Assembly: GCA_023055425.1 (NCBI GenBank) | Contig: JALGPY010000006.1 | Span: 93,345,935-93,409,934 of the forward strand | Origin: Linanthus parryae | Taxonomy: Eukaryota > Streptophyta > Magnoliopsida > Ericales > Polemoniaceae | Direction of reading: 5' to 3' | Length of the DNA stretch: 64,000 nt | Shown: positions 21,797-33,573 of the stretch, in pieces | Layout of the letters: each line of letters begins with the position of its first letter | Position numbering within the stretch: the stretch's first letter is position 1 | Notes under the pieces: model-generated | What the model was told of the DNA's origin: nothing | The model's input: only the letters and a program-made list of their open reading frames with translations | The model's database searches: none | Made by a program: the position numbers and the translations under genes

Positions 21797-22887
21797 GTAA
21801 GTCTCCCCGTTTCCTTCTTCTTCTGTTTCTCATTTCTTCGGCGCCGTTGAGTAAAATCATGTGTTAACTTAAGAAGAAGAAGAATTTGTTTCTAACCCTC
21901 GATACAGTAAACCCATTCATCAACTGAAGATGCAATTCAGAAAAATGGAGCTAACCAGTAACAATCAGTTACATATAGGAATCAAAATCACAGAACCGTG
22001 TACGAAAGATAAGTTTCAAAACCCCCCAAGATCCCGACCAATAGAACTAAGGGTTGATCTTCAAAAAGTCAGAATTTGGGGATAGGGAGTCTGGTTTGAT
22101 GACGGAAAGAAAACTAATACCGAAACCCTAATTACAACGGAGAGAGATACAGAGAGTGAATGGCCCCTGTAACTGGTAGTGGTTGTTGCTGTTTCTACTG
22201 GTGTGAGAGAGATGAGAATAAAGCGAGGGAGTGAGGATTGGTCATCGCAATGCCATTGGGGTCCGACTCAGAATGTGAGAGACATGGGATTGGGTGACGT
22301 CTGATTTTCAGTTTCACAGAATTTAGAGACCACCAAGGGTGCTTATACTTATAGATTGTTTACCGTCTCTCATGTAGGATTAGTGGATGACTGTTCGGAA
22401 GTTTGGATAGTTTCTATGGAGTATTAGGATGATTGCCTATCATAGTTGTTTCTCGTTTTTCTGCAGTTTTGGAAAGATTGTCGAAAGAAATGGATGGATA
22501 CTATAATGTGGAAAACCATTAAAATCAGTTCTAAACATTTGATTCAGATACAGAATTACACTATCGATCTATGTGCTCAAAACTTGCATGTGAATTTGTC
22601 CGATGAAGAGTGTCTATGTGTCATAGTTTGTTGTACTGTCTTAGCAGTTAGCACACTGTTAAACTTGAAAAAGATTACCTATTTGATTCAGATACAGAAT
22701 GGTCTCTGTTGCTTCTAAACTCAGTATTTTAATTCGTATTTTTCCGAAAATGAATTGCCATATTTTGTTGAACAGTCTGTGCACTCTATTACTTCGCTTT
22801 TGCACTTGAAAATTGAACAACTGATTATGATTCATGATATTTTTCCTTCGTCAGTTAAATATTCTCCAGAAGGCAAGCATATAGATC

Positions 22888-22963
22888 ATGGATTCGGAAG
22901 TGTCAGCTCCTCGGAAAAAAGTATCGTGCTCCACCTGCTTCGATGCTCTATGGTTTTGCTATT
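22888..22963 (+). CDS. Coding exon 1 of the DUF3128 gene
   Basis: It encodes 25 residues plus one base of a split serine codon. The start ATG lies in ATCATGG. The exon ends at ATT before GTACGC and includes the first CX9C pair. Confidence 0.88.
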
Positions 22964-25900
22964 GTACGCCCGCTTCCCTCTCTTAGTTGAGCTCTATTAT
23001 TGCATTCTCTAGTACCAGGAGTATCTGTTATTCAAGTGAGCTGATCTTCTAAACTGGAGTCATATCACATAAGTTTTCATTCTTTTGTCTATGTGACCAG
23101 TCTACTTAAGATTCAAGTAATGAGTTGTGTTTTGGATTTGGATATTATTAAATTTATATGAGTACTCTGTATATGGCTGTTTAATTCCTTTATGAGTTCA
23201 TTTAGGGTACGTTTGGTTTTCTAGGATTAGCGGTATTAGTTGGGATTGGACTAAATATAGTACATGTATTAGTTAATACTGTGTTTGGTTGTTCTGGACT
23301 ATTTTTAATACCGGTACTAAATAGTGAAAAGATGAGGTTTAATACCCCAAATTAGTACCCTCTCATATGACGGTATTAGCTGGATAGGACTATTTGTATC
23401 TTAATGCCGAATTAATATTGAACGAAAAACACATTATTGATTATAGTTCAGCTAATCCAATCCAATCCTATCCGGAAAATTTAATCTAGTCCAGTCCAAT
23501 CCGGATAGTCCGGAAAACCAAACGTACCATTAAGGTACTATGCAGTGATACTAATAGCTTTTGGTTATCAACCTCCTCATGAGATACGTGAAATAGCATT
23601 TGATGTGACTGAAAAGGATGTGGAAGTATTAAACAATCTTGTCAAATGGGAGCCTGGTGGGATGTGTACTATGGTGTTGACTACTCCCACAGAATTGACA
23701 TGTCTTATTGAGATCTGGTCAACCTTGACTTTGAAGTGGTAGAACTGACGTGCTTCCGTTCGAAATAGGGGAAGAGGGGAACTATTGAACAAAATCCAGC
23801 TGTTAGGGCTCATTGCTTTTTGCAAGGGCATGAGCATTGTGCTGCACCTTCATTTCCTGTGCCAAATTAAGTTGGCTGATGTACTTAGGGCAGCGTTTGA
23901 CAGGGTTACTTTAGAAAGTAGATCTGCATATTAGGGGGAGTCGTCATGTTGTTTTAGTGTTCCAACTTATGATTTTTGAATAGGCAATTTTGTTTTTGGA
24001 AATGGGTAGAGTTGGTTTGGAATTAGATGAATGAATTTACCTAGGGTAGTCGCATTTGCGGTTGAAGCATTTTCAGGGTTTAATATTCTCTTGGTGAATA
24101 GATTTGGGACTAACTTTTTCATTAAGCTTTTCGACTGAGATAAGGTGATCTGGTATAGTAGAATGACATAAAAGACGGAATGGAGAGTCTTGAAGGGGCT
24201 TCGAAATCTGAACTGAAAAGACATGATCTTCAATTTCACAGTATCTGTTGTAAATGAGACTATAGTCATTTGTGGGTGTGATGAGGAGGAATTGGGATGC
24301 TCAAGTTTTTGTTCATGTTCAAAATTTTGCCTATCTGGAAATCGAAGGAAGAATATATGGTTATCCGATATTACGGAGTTGAATTCTAGGTTAGGAGGTC
24401 AAATGAGTGAATTACGGATAAAATTGTAAAATTTATTGGGAGTGCGTAGGATGGAAATTTTAAGTCTTGTAGGTCGAGCACTTCATAAAAGTTGATTCTG
24501 TAGTCCCAACATTCACTTCTCTCTTTCTTGCTTTTCCTTGTTGTAAAGAGATTTGAGAAACTGATGGCCACTTCTGTGGTTAAATTTAGGCTAATAATTT
24601 GGGTCTCATTTTAGAGCCTACTTGTCAAAATCGTACAATTCACGATTCCGTTTGGAAATTCAATATGATTCACCCCTCCAACGATTTGGAATCTCAAGTA
24701 GAATTGAAATAATCATGACATTTGATTGTTAATCGTGATTCGATTTGGTGAGTCATGAATAGAGTGATCTATGTTGCTGGCTTGCTGCTGTTCTCAGGTC
24801 AATCAGAGTCGGGTATACGAGTAACACCGAAAAACTAGGAGCTAAAACCATGTTTTCTCTCTTTTTCTGAACTTCCTTTTACGGATGGCCTTGGTGAATT
24901 CAGAGAGTCATGTTCCGATTGACTTCCTCCTCTTCTTCCAATCAATTTCTGGTTTAAAATAGAATTGGTTAGTGCCTTTTTATTCTTCTTACTTTGCTGG
25001 GCATAGAGCAGAGAGTTGCATCTTTTCTCTTGAACCCCCAATTAGGTGGGTGATTTAGTTGGGGTTAAAAGACACTTTGACCCCGTCAAGTTTGGTGCAA
25101 AGACTCTTTCATCACTCTCAGTTTTGGAATTGATCCTTTCATCCTTTCAGTGTGCCTAATTTTAGGACACCTACACTCTCTAATTGTGATGTCCTGAGTC
25201 CCGGGGTTGGAGTCCAGAACTGATAGTAGTTTTGGGGACAAATTTGCCCTCTTAGAGTATGGAATGACACAATTAGGGGGTGTAATGTCCTGAATTTGGC
25301 ATGCTAAAGGAGTGAAAGTGTCTTTATGCAAACCTTAGCGGGCGAAAGTATCTTTTACCCTTTAGGTGGAATGACAATTTTTTCCATTATTGAAAAAGTA
25401 AAAGACACGTTCGCCCACTCAATCACTCCTTCCAGTTTCACTTTCACCCCTTCAGTGGGCCAAAATTCAGGGCACTTAGTTACCAGATCTTTTCAAACTA
25501 AGCCAAACGAAAATTTCAAGTAAAATGACCTAACCAATTACTTATCGAGATAGTCTGCTATCTCGCTCTATGTCAAGTTCTCTTTGCTAACAGTCAAGTT
25601 AAACTTTCATTTTTTTTATTCAAGTTAAACTTTCATTTCATTCTTCAGTATGGGAAGCTATAGTCTTATATATAAGCTATACAGTTATTGTCATGATATC
25701 TAATACTTAAAACTTCAAATGATAATATGTTTATATCTAAACTTACATTAAATTTATGATTTCTCGTTCTCTTGCCGCTCTCAAATACAACTTTTTTAGA
25801 CTTTATCGCTTTCGCACTCTTGCTCCCGCTCCAGGTGAGTTAGGGAATAACCACTAAAGCCCTATTGGATGTATAATTTACAACCCAACAAAGCCCATTC

Positions 25901-28900
25901 AATAATTTTAGGATAGTAATACCATTGAACCCCTGTTAATTTTAGGAGTTCGACTGAGTGGGTTGTGGGTCGGAGGTCAATCAGAGAGCCCTGCTCTCGT
26001 TTTGCAGTGGTGGTGTTTTTGCTGTTTTTAGGGTTGCAGAAAACGATTCTTCACACCTCTTTTGATCTGTGTTTTGTTTCTGAAGCTTAGTCTCAATCTT
26101 CTTCTGGGTGTTTGTGTAATTGGGTAGTTAGGGTTTCGATTGATTCTGATTCGTCGTAGTGGGTTGTGGAGTTTGATCAGAGTCATATCTAAGAACAGAG
26201 ACATGGATTTTGGCATTGAACCCATTGATGGTTTTGGAATTGACCAATTTGGGTATTAATGAATTTGTTTGCTGTGATGATGAATCGAAGAAGATTAAGC
26301 AAATGGGTGGTGGTGGTGGTGGAAAGGACTAGGAGGAGGATAGGGACGGGAGTGTTGTTGGAATCTTTGATAGTTTGCTATGGGGATGATATTTATATAT
26401 GAAAACCAACAATTTTTTTATCTTCACCGACCTATGAGAGTGATCATTTGTATTTGGTGTTACTGTGTTGTTGTTGGTGGTGCTGGTGGAGGAGGAGATT
26501 GGTGGTAGTAGATGTGGAGGAGATTTTGCAGCCATGGGGATGATAGAAATTTGTTGTTTGTTTGTTTGTTTGTTTGTTTGTTTGTTTTGTTATTGTTGTG
26601 GTGGTGGTGGTTGTGGTGGTGGTCAAGATTCAAGAACATCAAGATAGGTGGTCAAGAACATCAAGAACATAAACAAAAAAAATAAAAATACAAATAGGGG
26701 CAAAATGGTCATGAAAAAGACATATTGCACCCCCATACTGATTGATTGTAGCAGAAGGGTGCTTTTCGTCTAACGTCCATCCACTGGCAGGGGTGGTTTT
26801 TGTCTCGACAGGGGTGGTTTTTATATATCCCCAAACACGAGGGTTGTTTTTGTATATAACCCATACTCGAGGGGTGGTTTTTGTCTTTTACTCTTATTTA
26901 AATCTATCTCAAACAAGCAAAGGTTGACCATGATTGTTTAAATATATTCTAAACTTGTTATTGTCGTGATTGTTGTTGTGGCTAAATATATTTACCATGT
27001 TTTCGAAGTGGCATTTGCTAATGGTAGTTAACGTATTTTTTAAACAGAATTTAGTAAATCAAATGAACTAATAATAATTTTGTTAAGAAATACAGCGAAG
27101 TTATAAAAATAAATTAGTGATAAAAATGTTAAAATTTATCAATTATTTTTCCGAAAAATACAGATTAGTCTAATATGTGTAAATAGTTGTTAAGACTGAT
27201 TATTTTCAATAAACATACTATCAATTTCCTAAATATAAATATCAATTAGTGATAAAGATGTTAAAATTTATTAATCATTTACTGAGATTAATTACATATT
27301 AGCCTAATAAATATATGTTAATATTTGTTTTGAGAAATAATATATGCTAATATGTAGTTATTAACACTGATTATTTGCAAAAAGAAAAACATGTTATTAA
27401 TTCCCTAGTTACGTTAAAGTAGACAAACTTAGAAACTTTAAACACTTGTCAAGACAGTGGTGTGGAATACACCAAAACTTACACTCGCCACCAAATTTGA
27501 TGGCAAGATAGGACTTGGTGATATGGGATAGGATTTGCACTTAACCATTTCACCAAATTTCGACCAAATATAGGATTTGGTATTTTTCGGTCAAACTCCA
27601 CGGGAGGCCTACGCCAAAACACCATTTATTTGGTATTTGATGATTTGGGGTGGGAGGCCTAAAAAACCAAAATTTAGCTCCAAACATAGGATTTGGCGCA
27701 GAGTCAAAGATGCTATAATAATATTGGGAAAGAAAATTTAACAAATTAATAGTCCCACTGAAGCAAGGAACTGGGGCTTTCATTTTACTGTATACGCATT
27801 CTGGTTACCCTGGAGCGAGGTTATCTCCAAATAGATTGGAAAGTTCACATTTTCAGGTAGTCAGCTAAGGTGGATAGATTTCTCCAACAATATTGTTATT
27901 AATAGACTCGAATTACGTTAAATTATGTCAACTAGAAGGTTTGTATTTCCCAAATTAACTGGTATCAAGAAATCTGTTTTGGAGATAATTAGTTATATAA
28001 TTGTCATTTGAAGGTGGCAGACTCCACAATTGATCATGCATTGTTTATTGGGTTCCCTCCCTTGGTCGTTTCTTGAGTTTGTCATTTTGCACTTCTAGTA
28101 CTTATTCCGTGCTTGTCACTGGTTATGCACTCATGTTTCTTCAGCTCCAGTCCATCAAATGCAGCAGTACTACAGGCTTGGCGTACTTGATAACTGTTCT
28201 GGGAAATGGAGCGCTCTTGTTGATTGCTTAGATCTGAAAAGAAAGAGAGCTTCTGAAGTGGCGGTACGTTCTTAATTACTCATTGATATGGTTCTAGTTA
28301 TATTATTATAGGTAAAGCTAGCAAACATCCAACCTCAATTTTCCAACTTGTTATCTTCAGCATGAACCTGAGATTTCCAATTCATGCCACTCTGATGGAA
28401 ATGACGAGTATAAAGCTGAAATTTGTAATTAGAAATGAGTTTGTTGCTGAAAATAATTTTTGTTTGAATGTCTTAAGTAATGTAAATATAATTAATTGCA
28501 ATCAACATCGTCATCAGGCATCACCATCCTATGTAGAGACTTGTATTGGCACTAAGCCAAGACATCTTAGTATATGGTAGAAAAGAACAAACTGAAACAG
28601 ACAGTAAGATTTGAATTGTTGAGTCAGAGGCCACTTATATTTCGTAAAAAAGTATTAACTTGAAGAATTAGGGTACTGAATACTGAGATTTAGAAGGCTT
28701 GAACATCCATATTTCCTGGAGGTGGGATGAAAGAAATGATTTTCTTAAATAGAAAATTAAAACTTTTATAAAACTGAAATAAAATAAAAAATTAACTGAT
28801 AGGTCAATCATTATCTACACAGCGAAAGGAGAAACTAACACCTCGAAATACAAACTAGGCATAGAATCAAGATCATTCACCTATTGATAAATCAAACCAA

Positions 28901-31900
28901 GCAGCATGCTGGACCGACAGTCGGAGAGCAACTGATGAATAAAGACCTTGGACAATTAGACATCGAATCCCTGCAAAGTTCTGCCTGTTAGACACCCTCC
29001 ACAGGTTTGAAGATATTACTTCCCTATGGATGGAGGTTTTCTTAGATGGTAAGAGGAGGCAATTGAAGACGTCCAGAGCTTGGTGAGTTAGCCATTTTCT
29101 GCTTCAGTTGTGTCACTCCTCTGTAAACTCAACGTCATTTCTCTGGTTCAAAACTGAGGTGTTTCTGTAAAAAGAATAGAAACGAGGGGAAAAAGAGATG
29201 TTGAATCACATGAAATTTTGTACAAAATTTAAATGATACAGAAGATTCTAGAAACGAATGTAAAACGACAAGTTACATCTCCTGGTTTTTTTGATGAGAT
29301 AGAGAAAACAAAGAGGTATACGAACCATAGTATTGATTTTGACAATGATGCTTGTAGGTTAGGGGCCATCTTAACAACATTGACTAAATGACGGCTTCCT
29401 CTAGCGAGCACAAAACAAAGGCTCCAGCCTCTGTGCATAGGATTATATTAATTTTTGGAAGGCTTTCCCAGACCAACAACCGATATTTTACACTTAAAAA
29501 GCACAAATACAGATAGTTTAAGATACAATGCAGGAAAGGAGACTGGATACATCATCTTCTAAAAAGGGAGATAAGGATATGCCAGGGCCCGGGGATAAAC
29601 TAACATTATTTGTGTATACAGCATCTATATATGTATTCGGATTTTTATACTAATGGATGGTAAAACGATTGATTCCAACTTCGTTAATATTTAGTGCTTA
29701 AATATCACGTATTAGAATAAGAGGAAGAGGAGTAGCTTATCTGGGCTCGGGTTTCACGAGTTGTGTATGTGAAAACCCTGGAAGCTGATACATGTGAGAA
29801 CTTAAAACCTGGATTGGACTATTTGTTCAAAAGTGTCATCCTTTTCATATGTTGAAGCCTCACTTAATTATATACATTATATACTTTAGCCTTACTTGAT
29901 TTTAATCCACTTCAAGTTACAATATTTCATAAAACCCCTGTGGAAGTCTAACCATGTCTCATTCAGGAATATGTGCCCAAGTGTCGGTCTAATAAAATCC
30001 AACTAAATGACACAAACCACCCCTGAGGTATGGCATATTACCAGGCCGGTACCCTCTGGTTTGGACATTACTTAAAATCACCCTTCTATTAGGCAAACTT
30101 AATGACAGAAACCACCCTTCGTTTAGTTCTGTCAGGGGAGACGTGGGGACCATACCTCAAGCTTATTTTCGGACCATTTTACCTTCTAAGAGTGCTGAAA
30201 CGTCTTAAATGCCCAATAACAACACTTTTTTCAGTCGCTGCTCCTTCCTCTTCCCAACCAGTTAACTCAACCAACACTACTGAATCTTCACCACCACCCC
30301 ACCAACACTGAATCCCAACCGGATTTCCACCAACATCAAGGCTGCAATCACCACACAGCTCCACCAACAGAAACATTTCGACCGAGCTCACAACCTCTCT
30401 ACCTCCCAGTTCAACCACCAATCTTTCGATCACTCTCTTTACCATATACGGGTTGCCACCATCTCAACTTGAAACCCAAAAGAACCAACTTCAGATATCA
30501 ATTTCACAAGTTTCAGAAATCAATATCCCCAATCATCACCATCTTCATCACCATCACTGAACTATCACAAACCACCAATTCCAGAAATTGATGACCAATC
30601 TAACGAAAATTGCTTTTTTTGTTGGATTGCTTAAATTGGTTAGCTGGGGCATTAAAAAAAATCAGTTTGGTTCAAGGACACCGCAGCAACAGTCACCACC
30701 AACATTCAGAACCACCGAACCACCACTGCCACCATCACCACCAACCCATCCAACCACCACATTCAATTGAGACAAAGACAACCTACACCCAGATCCACTA
30801 TACCCTACGTTACCCTGACTCTTCTAAGTCAACGTTTGGGAGTGGGTATGGGATGTGTGGCGGATGTGGCTGAATTCCACTTGACGCGTTGACTACGGTG
30901 ACCTCTGGTTCCAACAAAGACTTGGTTGCCATTTCTCGCTGCTGTCTTCTGGATCCGCCCTCATCTCTGGCACAGCTGGGTCTAGCGTCTTTATACATCA
31001 GAAGCAGCAATACCCTGAAAGAGGTAGTTGCAAAGGCAGTTAGGTTTCAGTAAAAGAAAAGTGAAGGGTCAATTAGGTTTAGTTTTGGGCTTAGTCGAAA
31101 CACTGGGCTGGGCTATGGGTTATTATATACTCCCTCCGTCTGTTTTTGACCAACATGACGAAGCATTTTGAGGAGGTTATTTGATTAGCCAAATGATATT
31201 AGAACTTGTATTTTTTTTTTTTAATATTGTAGAGGGATTGTAGTTCTACAACATTACGAAAAGATCCACTCATTCTTGTATCATTTGGCTAATCAAATAA
31301 CTTCCTCAAAATGCTTCGTCATGTTGGCAAAAAAAAAAAATGACACATAAAAAGCAGATAGAGGGAGTATATTTTAGCAGGCCTTCAAAAGAAGAATAAG
31401 TTTTTGCATGAAATCTCAATATATTCCTTGTAATTTAGATATATAACAGCTATATACACTAAAACTTGCCTAAAGAAATTGCAATTCTTTATTTTCAGCA
31501 TTCTCATGTATGACATTTTATTAACATATTTAGAAACATTTATATCTCTACCATATCTCCCCACCCGTGTCCGGAATCTGGATAATGTTTAGCCGAGTCC
31601 ACGCTAGCAAGTTTGCGAATCCAATCTCCGGATCCATATCAGATCCGATACCCGCACCGAGTTCGTGTAGGATAAGCGAGACATAATAACAATTAAGAAC
31701 AATCCAACCCTCAAATTGGCATCAAGTTGGTATGATGAATCTTGGGTTTCACGGATGTGAAAAGGGGCCTGGAGCGATTCAACATAATACAGCTGTGGGA
31801 ACTCATTGCAGAAATAGATCAAATCCGAACATCTCGTTGGAAATCAACGGATCTCATGAGTTGTGAGTTGATTCGCATTATGGAATAGATTTCTTGAATT

Positions 31901-33573
31901 ACAGCCATCTATGTCCTTCTCTCTCTCTCTGAAACTGGAAAACGCACACTGTATCACCCAATCGTCTGAACAAAATTTCAACTACAGGCGTTGATTGGGT
32001 TGTGGAGTTCATAGTCATCGATTTGGGGCTTCCACATTTTGATTCAATTGGGACAAGAGTGATGGCGTTCTCGTCCGATTTGGTTTGGAACAGAGAATTT
32101 AATGGGTGATTTGTGGGTTCGAGTCAATTGGGTTCATGACTGAGGGGGAGCGATGGTTGGTTTGTGGTTGTGGTGGCTGCTTCGGTTCTCCTTGACTGTG
32201 TTGCTGATGGTCAGGAGCTGATGGTGGTAATGGTGAGAGAGAGAGAGAGAGTGAGGGGGGGGGGGGGAATCGGGATTTTGTAATAATCAACGGATGTAAA
32301 TTATGGTCTACGTTACCCGGACTCTTCTAAATCGCTGCCGTACCCGTGTCGATACGATATGACACTGGTGTGGGTATGGGATGTGTGGCGGGTGTGGCTG
32401 TATCTCACCGGACACGTTGTCCAATGTGACATGTGGTTCAGACAAAGACTTGGTCGCCATGTCTTGCCATTAATTACACTAAACAATTTATAGTCCTTGT
32501 AGTTTAGCTATATTATAGTTAAATACACTAAAACTTGCTTAAACAAATTGCATTTCTTGATTTTCTGCATTCACATTTTAAAAATTTATTAAACAGTGTA
32601 TTTTTCTACCATATCCCCGCACCCGTGTCCAGAAGTTGGATACTTTTAGCCGAGTCCACATATCCTAGTGTTAAGCAAGTTTGCGAATCCGATCTCCGGA
32701 TCCATATCATATCCGATACCCGCACCCGAGTCCATGTAACATAGATTATGGTAAACAAAAAGGGTAAAACATACTTTTTCACATTCCATTACCTGCCATA
32801 GTTACTAGGGTGGTTTAGGATAATGTCCAAACTCCAAACCACAGGGTACTGGCCTGTATTGTGTCAATCCTACCTCACGGGTGGTTTGTGTCATTTAGCC
32901 TCTCCAAAATACCCTCAACGCCTGCTGGAGTAGTTGCCATGTATTTTAGAGTGTCATATAGTGTCTGGATGTCCAGAGTACCCGACACAGCTACAGCCCT
33001 TATTTCCGAGTGTCCGTGCTTCCCAGTTTGTTTCCCGAAACCAAATACCGTAATTGGTGTGATATTGTGATTGGAGAATTTGACACTGAAGCATGGACAT
33101 GGCTAAACCCAAACACTGTAAATATTAACCTCGCATTGGGTTGGCTGTTCAGCCGGACTAAGCCACAATCCACATAGGTATTGAGTTCGAGACTCCACCA
33201 CCTGTAAGAATAGTATAGTGTAGAGCTATTATTGAAGATGAAAGATATTTGCTTACTCGTGTTAAATCTAGTCACTTTATAAGGAAAAATATATATACAT
33301 CAAGTCATCTGCAACATTTTGAATGAGTGGCAGTGCTTCAGCAAGAAATTATTGAGAAATAGGGAGCAAGGGCCGAGATATAGCCCTTTGAGGTTTTAAT
33401 TATGTTCCTATTTTCTACTGTTAGCCATATGTAACAGAGGTCTGTTTTGAGTGCAGGTGATACTGGAACAACGTGAGAAAGCAAAGAAACCTCATATCTG
33501 GTCTTATAGGACTCCTGAAGAAGCTGCCTCTCACTGGCAACAACTTTTCGGACATTTAGATGAAGTGGACTGA
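22888..33573 (+). CDS. Twin-CX9C protein of the DUF3128/Emi1 family (spliced, 3 coding exons)
   Basis: The coding sequence is join(22888..22963, 28145..28263, 33457..33573), 312 nt including the stop, giving 103 residues. It starts MDSEVSAPRKKVSCSTC and ends QQLFGHLDEVD. Splice signals are ATT|GTACGC, TTCTTCAG|CT, GCG|GTACGT and GTGCAG|GTG, and all junctions keep the frame. The protein has two CX9C pairs (Cys14/Cys24 and a second pair within NCSGKWSALVDCL), the mark of proteins oxidised by Mia40 in the mitochondrial intermembrane space. The middle (SPVHQMQQYYRLGVLDNCS) and end (PHIWSYRTPEEAASHW) are typical of DUF3128 proteins (yeast Emi1, animal C22orf39). The molecular role in plants is not known to me. 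The introns are about 5.2 kb each and rich in transposons. The gene looks intact. Confidence 0.9.
23205..23529. mobile_element. PIF/Harbinger-like MITE in intron 1
   Basis: The ends GGGTACGTTTGGTTTTC and GAAAACCAAACGTACC are inverted copies, with TTA on each side (one extra A at the right). The terminus GGTACGTTTGG is common among PIF/Harbinger-type MITEs with TTA targets. It is 325 bp long and non-coding. Confidence 0.75.
25062..25360. mobile_element. 300-bp TIR element in intron 1
   Basis: The left end GGTTAAAAGACACTTTGACC and the right end (inverted GGGTAAAAGATACTTTCGCC) match with extended similarity inward (GCAAAGACTCTTTC against GCATAAAGACACTTTC). A partial third copy of the same terminus follows at about 25398-25485. 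No coding sequence. Confidence 0.6.
27111..27410. repeat. Tandem duplication, unit about 133 bp
   Basis: AATTAGTGATAAARATGTTA starts two AT-rich copies at 27112 and about 27245. Both continue through similar sequence to GACTGATTATTT/CACTGATTATTT. The copies have diverged by substitutions and small insertions. Confidence 0.6.
28145..28263 (+). CDS. Coding exon 2 of the DUF3128 gene
   Basis: This 119-bp exon encodes the family core with the second CX9C pair, ending KRKRASEVA. The polypyrimidine tract and TTCTTCAG acceptor and the GCG|GTACGT donor are clear. Confidence 0.9.
30803..31680. mobile_element. Older hAT-like element copy, split by a Stowaway MITE
   Basis: It starts CTACGTTACCCTGACTCTTC and ends ...CCGATACCCGCACCGAGTTC, matching both ends of the copy at 32308-32744. 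It is decayed and enlarged by the MITE at 31130-31367 and other sequence. Boundaries are approximate. Confidence 0.5.
31130..31367. mobile_element. Stowaway-type MITE
   Basis: It begins CTCCCTCCGTCTG and ends GCAGATAGAGGGAG with TA on both sides, the standard Stowaway terminus and target. The two halves form a long hairpin (AACATGACGAAGCATTTTGA pairs with its inverse near 31305-31325). It is 238 bp long. Confidence 0.9.
32308..32744. mobile_element. hAT-type MITE with 8-bp target duplication
   Basis: ATTATGGT is repeated exactly on both sides (32300-32307 and 32745-32752). The ends are inverted (CTACGTTAC and CTATGTTAC). An 8-bp duplication is the hAT signature. It is 437 bp long and non-coding. 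The interior includes GTATGGGATGTGTGGCGG and CGGATCCATATC blocks shared with the copy at 30803-31680. Confidence 0.85.
33457..33573 (+). CDS. Coding exon 3 of the DUF3128 gene, with stop
   Basis: The acceptor is TTTTGAGTGCAG|GTG. The 39 codons including TGA encode VILEQREKAKKPHIWSYRTP and the C-terminus. The 3' UTR follows, but I see no convincing polyadenylation signal. Confidence 0.9.
   Translation: MILEQREKAKKPHIWSYRTPEEAASHWQQLFGHLDEVD

Larger units (their letters stand above)
22964..28144 (+). other. Intron 1 of the DUF3128 coding region
   Basis: This 5.2-kb intron holds a PIF-like MITE, a 300-bp TIR element, a GTTT microsatellite (26554-26587), G-rich repeats (26280-26640) and a 133-bp tandem duplication (from 27111). 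An unrecognised 65-codon ORF lies at 23545-23742. About 23750-25050 and 27430-28130 show no gene or clear repeat boundary. Confidence 0.75.
30003..32898. mobile_element. 2.9-kb TIR element with nested insertions
   Basis: The left terminus CTAAATGACACAAACCACCC recurs inverted at the right (GTGGTTTGTGTCATTTAG). The similarity runs about 90 bp inward (GGTACCCTCTGGTTTGGACATTA against the inverted right copy). A CCA-rich region (30240-30780) and a GA tract with a G-run near 32237-32268 lie inside. No transposase is visible and no clean target duplication is seen. It surrounds a Stowaway element and two copies of a hAT-like element. Confidence 0.6.
28264..33456 (+). other. Intron 2 of the DUF3128 coding region
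   Basis: This 5.2-kb intron is more than half filled by a TIR element (30003-32898) that itself contains a Stowaway MITE and two hAT-like copies. 28270-30000 shows no gene, only short AT-rich unique-looking sequence. 32900-33450 shows nothing I can name. Confidence 0.75.

Noticed and set aside
26444..26647. ORFs with Thr, His or Cys repeats around 26.5 kb
   Set aside because: Products of the GTTT microsatellite and GGT repeats in the first intron of the DUF3128 coding region.
33100..33200. Possible tRNA-derived SINE (box B-like GAGTTCGAGACTCC)
   Set aside because: No good box A at the right distance, no poly(A) or T-run and no target duplication could be found.
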